A stretch of DNA of 64,000 nucleotides, taken from the NCBI GenBank assembly GCA_004565275.1, contig SDOX01000010.1, forward strand, positions 753,446 to 817,445. The letters are read 5' to 3'. Numbering within the stretch: the stretch's first letter is position 1; each line of letters opens with the position of its first letter. The DNA comes from Nannochloropsis salina CCMP1776 (taxonomy: Eukaryota; Sar; Eustigmatophyceae; Eustigmatales; Monodopsidaceae). The notes under the pieces were generated by a model that had not been told where the DNA came from, did not search any database, and saw only the letters and a list, made by a program, of their open reading frames with translations. Position numbers and translations under genes: made by a program. Shown here piece after piece: positions 19,500 through 33,000 of the stretch.

Positions 19500-20709
19500 T
19501 CACCTTAAAATGAAGTCAAAAGATTGTAAGAAAATGCGCTTGACCTCTACAGCTGTCTGCTCCTCACCGACGGCCGCCGCAGGAATGGCATCCAAATGAC
19601 CGGGCAGACAGCGCTCAATTTCGCCCCATGCCTGCACTTGATCCACAAATTTTTGCACCTGCGCCCGCTTTCGTCGAGGAAAATAAAACCAATATGGAAA
19701 CCGGGACACGCCACTTACTCCGAACAACTTCCATCCAGTGGCTGCTACTATGTTGGGCGAGAAAGTCGGAGAAACCACCCGCCAAATAGCATCTGCACAT
19801 AATAGGGTCTTACTGGGCTTGTGAAATAGTACAATCTCACGGAAGAAAGGCTCAATGTCAAGCAAAGCTGCTTCAACAATCGGCTGATTTCCCCGCTGAA
19901 AAGGTAGAGGCAAAATTATCGCAGTTTCCCCGCCTGAAGAAGGATCTTTAAGCATCGGCAAGTCTCCTTCTCTTGGTGAAATGTTCAAAATTTGCGCTGA
20001 AGGCACTGCTCGACGCCAACCATTTAAGAAAATTGTGTGGTCTATTGCATTGCTCTTTTACGGCAAACACCATTTAAAAGGGCGAAGGGAGGATAGGAGA
20101 TGAATCAAGTTCATGAAGCCATGACGTGTACCTCTCGTCCTTCAAAATTTGCCATACCTGCATGATTATGTGAGTGGGCATGCCACCGACAATATTTCGG
20201 ACCATGTCACAACACTCGGGGGTCGCGGCTATGGGCGAATACATGACAATTGATGTCTCACTTTTAAAGACACTCATCCTATGGGCGTGTACGAGACGTT
20301 CAATGCGTCACATCTCCAAAACATGGACGTAAGGTATACAATACAACAAAAAATTTAAAAAAGCATATAGAACATATTCTGGCGCTCCTTACCTTGTCTT
20401 TATATTGGTTGTTGTGATGAAGGGTTGCTCAAACGTCCACAGCTTATGCCGTGCATCACTGAAAACAAGGGATGTGGGTCGTACAGAAGGGGGAAATGGC
20501 AGGAAAAGCTTCTGTCTTTGGATACTTGAAGTCTCATCGATTTCACTCGACATTTGGGGGGTGCCGGCTCTCAGCGCCGCGCATTGACACGAAAGCCGGC
20601 GTCGATGGCACTGATGATGAAGGAAGGCAGAGGCTCTGGCTACGAACAGGAGCACGAGCACAATTGCCCCTGTACAAATAGGCCATGAAAGCAGGCCAGT
20701 TCTCGGCAT
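19500..20709 (-). CDS. Plastid-targeted DUF4336 protein (metallo-beta-lactamase-like)
   Basis: Three exons (20393-20709, 20158-20278, 19500-20054), introns GTAAGG...CATAG and GTATGG...AAAAG, all phases consistent, 330 residues. Residues 1-30 form a signal peptide ending VARASA/FLHHQ: the ASA-F cleavage site followed by a basic, Ser-rich stretch is the bipartite signal for heterokont complex plastids. The body follows DUF4336: LWTFEQPF, then MSVFKSETSIVMYSPIAATP, THIIMQ/SNAIDHTIFLNGWRRA, EIVLFHKPSKTLLCADAIW, and a C-terminal IPAAAVGEE region. Both junctions fall within conserved text, which validates the model. DUF4336 occurs in cyanobacteria, plants and algae and resembles the metallo-beta-lactamase fold with weakened metal ligands; no reaction is established. 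It probably acts in the stroma. The gene stands alone, tail to the promoter of FAN1. Confidence 0.85.
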
Positions 20710-21096
20710 TTGTTATCTTTATCCACCTGTGTGCGTTATCATTCGCACAGGTATAAAACAAGTTTGATTGAGCGCAAGTTTTGTGTGTAAGGACTTCGGG
20801 CCCGGGCTTGGACCGGTGCGATAGCCATAACGGCCACAAGCAAAACTTCAACTCGACCTACATGTGACGAAGTTCTACGTGCCACCGTTGCAAGCCTACA
20901 TGCCGAAACAAAAAAGTGCCTTTTTTTAGCAGATAATATCATATAAAGCCATGTTGGCCATAACGTTGCTTAATGAATCCTCAGTGCGGATTGCTCATCT
21001 TCACCAAGGCGTGGCAAGCTTTTTACGACAGCAGGTAGAGCGCTATGTTAATAGTTCCTTGATCTTTTTGACACTTTATATACATTGGAAAATTAC
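20710..21096. other. Intergenic region between the DUF4336 and VPS13 genes
   Basis: 387 bp holding the DUF4336 promoter and the VPS13 3' end. No TATA box or repeat identified with confidence. Confidence 0.4.
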
Positions 21097-24000
21097 CTAT
21101 TCACCAGTACCATTGGCCCATCGGCTCAAAAAACCTTTCAGGAGGCGTACTTGCTCCTCATTAACCAGCCACAACTTCAACGGAGAAAAATGATCAATCA
21201 CTCCCCTTTCCCCGCCGTCTACATGCATCTCAATCAAGTGCCACCACCAGGCTTCTCCGTGCTCTTTACCATCAATTATTGAAGACTCGTATTTTGCCAA
21301 CCCTCTATGAATGGTAATGCCATCCATTGAGCCCAATGATGATGGCGAAGCCTCCACTTGTACGTGGCGCCATTTCAGCGCGCCAGCATTCGAGAGACGA
21401 AGGTTGAAGACCGGAGTCTCCGCCCCATGCGAGTGAGCGATAATATAAATCGCGTCTTCCTCGGCCAGTACTACACGGACAGGGAGAATAGTCGTTTGTC
21501 CGCTCTCAAAATGATCGTTGCTACTTGGCCCACTATTCGAGGAGTCCCTGGCGCTATCACCTCCACCAATAAAGCGCCCAAACCACCCTCTAGTCCCTCC
21601 TTGCTCGCTTTCGTCCGTGATTTCCGCATACAATTTTTCCCTCTTCTGCTCCATGTACGCATGTATCACAGCCTTCAATGTCCCCTTGCGAAATCTTAAA
21701 CCGCAGGAGTGACGATAGTACGCATCCCAATGCACAGAGCAAGAGGCACCCGCTCCAGCTGGACCATAATCTAGTCGCTCCCTTCCTTCCTCTAGCCCTC
21801 GATTCACGCCCGTACTCGTTATAAGACGATCAGAGGTCCACCAGATCACACCCATGGCCCCACTGATTGGGAAAGTCACCGCCTTGTACAATCCTCGACC
21901 GACCCCAGCCAGCAGATTCCCACTCCCACCGCTCGTACCGCCGTCTTTGGAACTCCCCTCCGCGCTCCCGCCGACATCAAGTCCAGCCGGTAGTGACAAT
22001 CGCCTTCCCTCCTCTCCTTTCCACGCTCTTGTGCCTCCACTCCCAGAAAATTCAACGCTTCCACTGCGGCGGTGAAAATGCACGTCGTGGTTGCCATGCG
22101 GCTGCCCTCCCCGCACTCGCTCTCCGGGTTCTAGGTTCCGACGCACGGAGGATGAAAACCCGGCCAGACTAGCAAGTGTTCCTCCCACAACGTGCCTTGT
22201 AAGCGACAGGAGTCCTCGGCCGGCCCCCGTTAATGATCCGCTGGCTGAAAGCAATACTAAGTCTTTCAACCCGCTCACCACGCGAGAGACTAAAATTGCA
22301 GGGCTGCCGATGATCTCTAATGAGCCAAGAAGGGCAGGGGAGCGGAAGATGGCATCTGCGACATAATTGGACAGGATACCTTTAAGGAAGGCTTGAGGAG
22401 TGGAGAATACATCGGTCAAGCGAACCCCTTCGAAGAAAAGAGGGGAGCCGTCCAGGCCTAGGAAGACTCGCGATCCAGGAACAAAAACACGGGCGTCAAG
22501 AAGTACGGACAGGGGACTGAAAGTGACGCTTTGGAAAAAAGTGCTTGGTGTCGGATCGTTCTCAGTCAGGACAGCGGGGCCCACTTTGTTAGAAAGGATA
22601 CGAGGCACTCCAAGCCTATCATCCCATCCAGCCGAAGCATCGCTGTCCTCTCCTTTCTCCGTGGCCGTCAAATTTTCTTGGAAGAAACGAATCGTGTGAA
22701 GGAGAGCACCGTCCACGCCTACGCGAACTCGGGAGGAGGATATTTCTAACCTTTCCACGTAGGAAAGCGGCCGCCCTTCCCCCATCACGATGGGATTCAG
22801 AAACACTTCCTTGAAAGTGAAGTCGAGCACAGAGTTTCCATTATGATCACGCCGCTGGCGTTGCTTGTCAAAAAAATACAAAACCACCGGAAATTCTGCT
22901 CCATTTGCAAGATGGTCAACCTGCAGACCATCGAGACTCACATTCAATGTACGGGACCCCTTTAAAAAGGCGTCCCCGCTGGCAACCGAGCAATCGTACC
23001 GAGTCTTGGCGCCCGAGAAACGAATGAAGAGTAAAGCGGGTAAACGCAAGGCTCCCGGAGGCACGGCCTCGTCCACGTTCTCTCTAGCTCCATTACTCCG
23101 AGTGCTTGTACCAGCGTAGCCACCCAATTTTTGTATCGCGACTTCGTCCTCCAAAAGTTGCAGATCGAGTACACGAGCCCCGACTGTCAAGGTAGTCAGC
23201 CTGTCTCGCTGCGATTCAACCTTAAGTTGTGGGGCCAAAGGAAAGCCTGGAATATTGCCAACGTCGGTGGCCGTTTTGTGTGGCTGCTCTAGACAATCAT
23301 CTATGACAAGGCAACTTATTCCTGCGGCGGTAGACAAGGTAGCAGTCACCGCAGCAAGAGAAGTTCGCCGGAAAGCACGTAACAGTTCCTCGCCGTCGCC
23401 CTCCATCTCTTCCTCTGCACTGCTCTTCGGAATAGTCGATCGAATGGTGCTATCTTCACAGGTAATCGAGCCGCTTGCTTTCCAAAATGACATATTCAAA
23501 CGGTGACATCCATCACTACAGCTTTTTCCAGTATGCAGAAGGGAAGACCATGTCGAGACAAGCACCTTTGAGGTAATGTTGTCCTCCCATTCCCCTTCTT
23601 CACCCCTTTCCCTTTCCACCGTACGGATTCCTGCTTTCCCTGCGGCCAAAGCACAACGTAGACGGCAGTCAAAAATTGGCGTCTTCTTCGTGGAGAACGT
23701 ACTCCGGCGAAACGCAGCTCCGGACGCCCCTTCGTCATTTTTGATGGCCCCACCTTCGGTGATTCCCGGTGTGTACCCGTCTAGATCCTGGCGATCGACG
23801 TCAGTATCTGAGAGAGGATTGCTTGCATCTAATATTGACGTTGCGATAGCTGATAGATACAAATCCGGGCGTGAAGGATTCCACTCGACTCGTGCTCCAG
23901 GAGGGACACAAAGCGTGTGCTGCATCGGCAACAGGGCACCATTTTTAGATCCGTACTCCTCCTTTTTCGAGTCACGCACATCACTTCGTCTCTTTCGCAT

Positions 24001-27000
24001 TTCTTTCTGTCGTTCTATCGACCATCGCTCGATTCCTACGTGAATGTCATACAGACTACTGCGGTTCAGCATGACAAGAGGAATGCTTGGCTCGGCAGAA
24101 ATTTGTACGTAAAACGTCCCCTCATGATACTTTAGGTGCGGTCGGATCGCCATGATATCTTTTCCATTGGGCCCCACGAGGCCTGCCCCGGGCCGCGGGC
24201 AACGGAGATGGATCTCGCGTGCATCTTCGCCGAGCGCTTCTATTTCCAAGACACGGTAGTGGTAATCAGACGAATCAAGAATGCCGGTGCCCGCCCCCGG
24301 GACAGGGTGGGAAGGAGTTGTGAAGGTAGTGGGCTTAAAATTAGAAAGTACGGCTGCTGTTGAGAGAGGGCGACCAGGGGCGACGATGCACAGGCCGAAT
24401 GTTTGCCGGTATGTCACATTTTCAACATATGTGGGGTCAGTCACCTTGTTTGCGCGTACTTGATGTTCCGTCCTCCCTGCTTCATCGTCAGAATCATTCT
24501 CTTCATTGCTTCCCGAAGGCCGCCGGCTTGCCCGGCACCAGACTCGTCGAAGCATCGTAGGGGAAGACGTGGAGGACATACGAGACCGAGGAGGGAGCGA
24601 GGAGTAAGGTACCGTAGACGATGAAAAGGGGGAGGGCGACAAATCAAAGCCACCAGTACTGTCATCGAGAATGTCGCTGGATGGCAGCGGTAAATCTGAC
24701 ATGCCGCCTTTCATGGTGGTGAGAGACGACCCTTCCTGGGGCACCATCGATTTTCTATCGTGCTTTGGTGAGAAAGCGTCCTTGCTACGCCGGAGCAGAA
24801 TAATTTGCCAGTCTGCTTTCGAAACCTTCGTTGGGCTCCCCGTTTGCCCGTGGTCATTATTAAACGCCGTGTGAAATTTCCCGTCGGGATAGTATACGGC
24901 CAAGCAGTCTCGTGCGGGCAATCTCATGGAGTTCTGGAGGACCAAACGCGGACGAATCTCGAGGCGATGCATACCAAGTCCATGAGCATTGCTAAACGCT
25001 TCCTTTCTTTCTGTCGACTTATGGTCATGACACTCTCCAATCCCAACGCTTTCTCTCCGTCCCCCTGCCCGCACGCTCCGAGAGATCAAGCGAAGCGTCA
25101 AAGGGAGCCATTTATCACCTTGGACAGGGACAAACAAGGAAATGTCCGCGATGCCGCGTCTTATACCAGTCCGTTCTTCATCGCTCTTACTCGTGACGGG
25201 TAGCATAGAGGCGACCAGAGCATCCAGCCCAACAGGCTTGCTCCAGCATTGCTTGGCAGGTGCCGTCGTCAGTTGAGCATCTTGCAATTTCAACTCTCCT
25301 GTGACCGAGTCCTCCATTACTTTTACTCCTAAGGCAAACGCAGGCACACCCGTTGAGCCGTTAGGTCCAACACTCCGTTCACTCTTGTTCCAATCTGTGA
25401 ATGGCCAGGCAGAGTTATTGAGCGGCACCACCTTTCCGTCCGGTGGCAATACCTGAAAGCCAGCGTCATTGAAGTCCCCAAAGCCAGCTGTCATTGAGGC
25501 CACGTTGTTGGATGCTCCAGTAGGGTCCATAGGGCGGCGAGGAACCAAAGCGAGGAGAGACAAGGGGAAAGGGCAGTGATTGGCGACTGTCCAAAGCGGT
25601 GTGACATCCACGAGTAACGACGGTCCCAGATGGGCAGGTCGGCGGACAGCGTAGGGAATGAGACGCTGTCCTAAAAAGCACCCAGGTCTGTCCGTCCAAA
25701 TATTTCCATGCTCTCCCGCAGGACCCAACAAGCCAATATTAAGAAGAGGTTGTGGGCATTCATCAAGCGCCGCATTTCCATCGACATGGCCCATATTTCC
25801 GCTTCGAACCCATGCCAGCAAGTCGGAACTTGACATAGAAAAGTCCGTTTGACTATTGGATATCAAAGTAGCACCTATCCAGCAATCATCGCCATCGGTA
25901 GTCTTATTGGTGCCATTGGTGCTAAGTGTGGACGTACTCGGCCTGACGCTAAATGCCAGCCCATATCGTGGATCGGTGCGGCAAACCGCGATTGCCGCAG
26001 GCGCGCCGGGAGAAAGAGGTGACCACACACGGTCATTTTGAGGTGCATATAAAGACAATGCAGCAGAATTCGCGGAGGGCTTGGGGCCACCTTCCTCCTT
26101 GATTGATAGATCCTCATTTTGATGGTCTCCTCTTCCATCAGTATAGCTGGGAGCGGAGACTTCTCTGGTCATACCCATCTTTTTTTGCAGTCGTTTTTGA
26201 GAAAGCAGCTGGATTTTATCTTGAATGGCTCGTTTGGCCGCGTCTACATCGCGGGCAGAAGCCCGTACCTTACCGCTTTCGCTATCATTTGCGCTCATGC
26301 TGAGACTACTATTACGTCTCCGGTCATCGATGTCCCTTGCAACCATATCTTGCTCCAAATAAGGTGTAGGTGCCGGCATGGACGACATGGACTCACAGGG
26401 AAGAGTGGGATGCAGTGGGATCGGTGCTCTATTTCGAGAGACCGGAGTAAGCGGAGATGCTGCTACAGGTTGCGGGTGCTTCCCAGGCAGTACACGGTGG
26501 TCAAGGGGCAGCCCTAAGTTCATAAGGTAGGCCAATGGCCATAACTCAAGAGAAAGCCACCCCCACATGTATCTACCATCACTGTGGGTAGGACATGCTG
26601 AGGAAATGGATTTCTGGGAATTAAGGATCACACGTCGTAGATGGCATAGGAACCAGACAGTTGGTTCGTCTGGACTAGCAGGCGGCGCTTGTCCCAAAAC
26701 GGTGCAACTTGTCATAGGATGTCGGTGTGGGGAAGTCAAATTGACTTTGCAGGCTTGATCGGGCTGAACAATCTCTGGAAGTGTCAAAATCATTGTTTGT
26801 CCGAAAGCGGTGTCACTCTTGGGGTAAGGATCAGATGAAGAGGACCCGCACGTCGATATTTGCCGAGAAGAGACACGCGCTTGTACCATCATCAACTTCT
26901 GAAGCATATACGTCGAGTCAACTGGAGGTGCAGTCATCGCATCTCCGGAAAGACCACCCGAAATGTTATCACCATCGCTGCCTAGGATTGTGGTAGAAAA

Positions 27001-30000
27001 AGTGTTGCTGTCTGTTGTATTCCGATTGTGGCTCGGCTCTTTTCTGGTGCCAGATGTTCTGTTATTGCCACCTCTGATTCGAGAACGTGGCGCCATGAAG
27101 CCCTCATCGAGAAGCAAACTGAGGACTTCGTGACTAGGCGGGATGGCCAAAGGCAAGCCTCCCGGGCCCGCTTTGACATTTACTACGGCCTCACTTCTCT
27201 TTTTCGAAGCGGATGGTCCTGAAGAAGCGAAGGGTGAGGGAGAAATGGTACCTTCCGAGTTCGGAGAGCAGATACGGATATCGAGCCCGACGGGCAAGTA
27301 ATTGCGAATGTCGCATCCGCCGTGCAGAGAGATGCGAGTTTCCAATCCCTTCTTCTCCACCACCACCCACATCAAGACTTCTCGGTTTCCAGGCGAGGTC
27401 TGCCGCTGACGGCTGATTTTCGGCTTGTCTCTCGTGTTTGTCCCTGACAGCACTTTATCCAAGAGAAGGAAAACATCGTGATGACCCTGCCCGCTCGTCC
27501 GCAAAGGAAGGCAGCGTGCTCCCAGTAAATCAATGTCGACAGGTTCCGACCACACGGATGGTTCGTCGACACCTGCGATCATTTCATTCCTCGTTGTCAT
27601 GGTACTTGCTACAGTCGTTGCCGAGTGCTCTTTTTCCGACGTTGTTGTCATATTAAGCGCAAAACGCAGAAGCAAGGATGAGGGCTGTCGTCCAGCTTCT
27701 TTGGCCCATGCCCTTGCGGTGTACTCTTGGCTGGAGCACGGAGCCGCCCGGATAATTTCGTTAGTCAAGTGCTGGCCCAACCAGAGAGAATGCTGCGTGT
27801 GGTTTACAATTTTATAGCGATAGCATCTAGCCGCAGAGGATGGGGGTGTTGTATCGGTTATCGATGCTTTTCTGGCCTTGAAATCTTGTCGCAGAACGTC
27901 GATAGATTGAATGATACGTCTTGATAGGTTTATGCGACACCAATCCACCGATATTCCCAAAGACTGCCGGACATGATGACCTGTCTTATCTTCCTCCCCC
28001 AACCCTGGCGTGGACATATATCTTGGAGCAGAAGAATCGTGCGAAAGACCAGGAGATGGGCAAGTATGATCCCTAGACGTCGGCTCAGATCCTTCATTTC
28101 CAGCACTGTATCGAGCTGTTAAGAATTTTCCCCGCAAAGCAGGCAATAGTGTCCAACGGGACACGTCCACAACATCCATTTCCAGATCTCGCACTGTCAG
28201 CAATCCGCTTTTGACCCCTTGCTCCTTCATACTATATCTCACATGCAAATCACGCATAGATACTACCGCCAATTCTCCTCTATCTTCTATTTCGCCTCTC
28301 CCCGGCGCAACCGTAATCCCTTCTGCCCCTCTCTTTGGATACAGTTGTAAAAAGGCATGAGGGATTGTTACTTGCAAGATGGACTTGATCTGGTCCATCG
28401 GAGACAAAAAAACTTCTAGCGAGATTAGATTGGCAAGGGAGAGTACCATAGGTCGCCAGACGCACTCCAGTGAGAGGATGTTGGGTGGCCAAAGGTGCTG
28501 CAACACATGCTCGTGCTGTTGTTGATGGTGATGTTCGTGTGTTCTGTCCCAATACAGATTGAGCTGCCACCGACGTCCTCCAATCCCTTGATCACATTCA
28601 ATCAAATGTAGCTCCTTGTCTTTCTCCTTGGCTCCGACTTCTCTTTCTGATCTGGCTTCCGTCGTAGCAACAACCCCATCTTCGTCTCCTCCTGCTTGAA
28701 ATCGCACCTTCCAGCGTACCACAACGTTTGATTCCCGACCGTTTCCCGTTTCGCATCGATTCATCTCTTCGCTTTCAAAAATTTCCCCCTCTGGGACCAC
28801 AGCAAGTTCTAAAATGGTAGGGAAATCGGCAGGCGGACTATATTTGACACTCTGTAGAATTATATGATCCGGACAACGGACATTTCTGGCGCGTACTGGC
28901 AATGGAAACTGCCATTTCAACGCGGTAAGGCATGCCAATTTCCCCGTGTCACCAGGCTGGGCAGGTCGATATGTTGAGTGAGTCTTATCGACGGCAGGAG
29001 CAGAGGAACAAGAGGGAGCCAGAGCGGGGTGGCAACGCATGAGGAGTGCGCCAGGTTCAGGCTCGGGAAGAGGCCCTTCAAATGCAGTCATTTCTAGCGC
29101 ACTAAGGGCCACCCATGTCGTTAAAGGTTGACAACAAGACCCTGGTATGAAGGGACTTTGCTCACGAGTGGTGGCAACTTGGGGTAGTGAAGCTCCTGGT
29201 GATACCGCTCCAACTGTTCGCGTGCTGGAGTAAGACGGCGTGGTAGACACCAAGCATGAGGAGAACGCTTGGACCAATGTCTGTAAATGGTCTAATACAG
29301 GAACACAGAAATGAAACTGGAGCGGCTCTATTTGTATAGATACACTAGGAGGTAATGGGGTGGCTGCAGCAAAGAGCGAGTTGATGTGACTTAAAGGTTG
29401 TCGTAGACAACGGCGCATATCCTCTTGAGTCACGAAGACATTTGCCCCAATCAATAATGGCCATTGAAATTCGGTGGCCTGCTTGCATCTCTCAAGATTC
29501 GTCGTCATCTTTCTCTCCTCTGTCATCAATATGGAAATACGTGTCTGCACCATATTGAGGTAGTGATCCACATTGTATCCCGCCGTGCGCAAGCTAGCCA
29601 GTACCTGGTCCGCTTCAATCTCCAATGTTGGGAGTAATCCGGCATGACGACTGTCACTGCTCAATACGACCTTCAAATGATCAGTGACAAGTTTCGTCGT
29701 TTCCGTACGTCCTAGCAAAAAGGAAGACAATCGCGTCCCTCGCCTCGAACGTCGGGCTGCCGCAACAGCCACAGCACGTGCTTCTATCGCATCCTTGGCC
29801 GCGAGCATCTTCAGGTCCAAATCCATAAAACCGCCAAGGGATCTCAACGTCGAACACGAGTGAGGATCGAGATAAAGGATTGAGGGTTGAAGCTGAATAG
29901 TCATCTCTGAGGCATTACCATCGGCGGGCTTATGCCACGCAAAAGTGAGGGCAGATGTGCCCGAAAACAGGGAGAGGAATTCAGGCCGGGGAAGAAGAGC

Positions 30001-33000
30001 CAACCCTCGATGATGGGTTAGGGAATCGCCCGTATGAGTCGCCCGTCTGTTCTCAATCACCACCCGTGCTACGTCAAAGTGGCCTCCGTGAGTGCCTAGG
30101 CTTAGTGTACAGTCCTCCAGTTTCAAGTGGAAGGCTACCTTTTCCATATCCACCGCCTGACTGATGGTGCACGTTGGCGGCATTTCCGCACAGAAGTCCC
30201 GGGAAGAAGGGCGGGGACTCTTGAAGGACACGTATAGGTAAGGACATGCCAACCGCAAGTTAGGCAGCTCCTTACCCTCATCTTTATCATCGTTTCGCAA
30301 TCTCGCCAATGTTGATGCGTGTCCGTCGTTGCCATATTTACGACAAGCGATGGCGTGATTACCACTGCATTGCACGAGCGGCGCCCGTGTCACATTTCGA
30401 CCGAAAACGCCGACCACCCGCCACAGCACCGCCATTTCCAAGGTCCCCAGTGTCAATGCTAGGGGCGAGACAAGCACGGTCCGGGCAGTCTCTCGGGATA
30501 CTTCCTCTTTAGTGAAAGCACCTTTGCCACCTTCCACCTCGAAGTCCACTCTCTCTATCAAATTCCATGCGTGAAGTAGTTCGAGCCCTTGATTGGCGTC
30601 AACCCGCCATTGGCCCATCTGAGCTCCAAAGCCCAAACGGCGTATCTCCATGGGCATGGCTGGGGCGGTCACTTCTGTTTCCTCACCCGGTCTGCCGTGT
30701 CCGTTTTCGCCCCGACGCCACAGCACCAAATTATCCAGGTCAATGGAGACGCCGAAACGGGCGTCTTGCAAAGTCCCTCCAAGAAGGAGGACCCGTGAAG
30801 TTTGAGCCGTTAACAGGAGGGTAGGACAAGGGGGCGCAACGTCTTCCTCATCATCAGTCTTCGCCATTCGTTCTTCTCTATCCTGAATCTTTCCAGCGTG
30901 GAGGGAAGATGACTTTGTCATTGGCTTGCTGGCGAGGGTGCCCAAGCGAAGGAGAGCATAAAGGAAGGGGCAGTACAAGATACACTGACAAGGTTCGAAG
31001 GCAACCTCCATATGCACCATTGCCCTGGTCTTCCGTTCCGACTGCCATGAAATCTCAAAGAACGCCTTTTTTGCCACGCGTTCCATGCAATCCTCGTCTG
31101 GCACGAGAAGTGGCACAACCACCATTTCCTCCCCTTCAAATTCTGATCTCTGGTGACGAGCTTGTTGCAGGGCGGCTTCGAGGCTTTCTTCCTCAACTGG
31201 AAGCAAGAACGGTAAGAGCTTCTTGTAAATGATTTCCATGTGTCTATTCGAGAAAGAGTTTTCTGACCCTCTGGCGGCATTGTGTGTAGGGACGTGCCCC
31301 TCTGCCCTTACATGTGCAATGCCCAAGTGGTTGTGGATTAATGCTTCTGCACGACCTTCATTTGATACAACCCATTCACCCCCGCGACATGCAAAGACTG
31401 CGCGGGGCAATTCACCTGCCAACCACGGCAGGTCGATCATGATAGTGAATGTATCAACGCATAATCGCATTTTCTCTCGCGTGCTTGCACCCACAATCCT
31501 TGGCGAGGACGGTAAAGCAGCCATTAGACGAGTGATCTCCAAAGCAGCCGTCCGCAATGCCCAGATGTTTAGTGGGCTCACATAAAAAGTGAATTGTTGG
31601 GGGACTGAGATTTCCGTATCGCGCCCTTCTTGTACAGAAGTTATCGTTTTGACGGAAACCACAGGTGTTTGCAAAATGAGAAAACTTCCCTTGGTCGTTT
31701 CAGGAAGGTTTTGAATGCAAGGACCGCTTGTCTTCTCCTTGTCGATCACATCCCTACTGGCGTGGGAATTCTTTTGCGAGACAGAGAACTCTTTCATCAC
31801 CATTTCTAGCATATCCCGGGAGTCCCTTGTTGGAGTGTGGTCGTCAACACTGCCGGAGATGGGGTCGATTGCCGTCTTGTTCATGGCTAGCTCCAAGCAT
31901 TCGCACGTCATGCACACGAAAGAATTCGGGGGATGGACCAATGGAAGGCCAGCGATAGTTGCATCCAAGGCGTTCCCGTCGTTCCTACGGAGGAAAGTAG
32001 AGATAGCCAAACCGAAGCGCCAATAGGCAGGAATGACGGAAAGAGATACACCAAGGGGCATGCTCATTTTCCCACACTGGTGCATTTCCTCGTCCAAACT
32101 GCTTTTCCTTCCGTTCCAAATGCCCGTCTGGTGTATTTGTTTGATGCTACTCTCAAGAGAAAAACTCATATTTTCCGCCTCAAAAAGGGTCAGCACATCG
32201 TCTGTGCCAAGACGGGATGCGGAAGTCGAGTCAATGGGTACATTCTTCATGCCGATAGCTAGGCGCGCCATTCTGCAAGAGCGATGGTGGGAGGTCGGCC
32301 CCTGTTGGCAATGCTTCAAATCTAGATCTTCTAGCTGTAGCATACATTCAGGCCGCTGGTTCCCACCCGGCCCATTACACGCAAACGCGACTTGAAGGGA
32401 GTCAATTCGGATATTGCAAGTCGTTTGCCAAGGCCGGTACGCGTTGGGCGCGGGAGAGACGGAGCTTGCCCTTAATGGAGTGGAAACGAAGCATGCCAGA
32501 CCTAGGACCACCGCCGGCGTCAGACGGCACCGAAGCGCCTCGGAGAAAAGAACATCAACGACGATTCTTTGAGAATCAGCTTCACCGGTTTCGCGGTCTC
32601 CGCCACCCCAAGGCCTATCTCCCATATCCCGACCTCTCAATTCGCTATGGCGCTCTTGAAAATGCCTTACAACGAGTACGGTCGAACGGAGTGGCCGTAG
32701 CCCCCCTTCCGCCCCCTGCAGTACCTTCTCCACATACTCTTCACTCCGATTTGAGGCCTTGACCAACAAGGTGCGTTTAAAAAGAGCTTCCAACAATATA
32801 GGCGCCGAGGCCGTGGGTCCCTCTTCCTTTTCGCCTTCCTTTGTCTCTCCCCACTGCAAAAGCATGGGCATCGTAGACGAGAATCCCCCCCCCTGTTCCC
32901 CCCATCCCGCTTCAGCTGCCTCCGGTGTGTCTTCTCCGGCACAAGCCACCTCTAAAGCTCTCATAGCACCCCGCACGTCCCGTGTGCGGGAGCATGTCTT

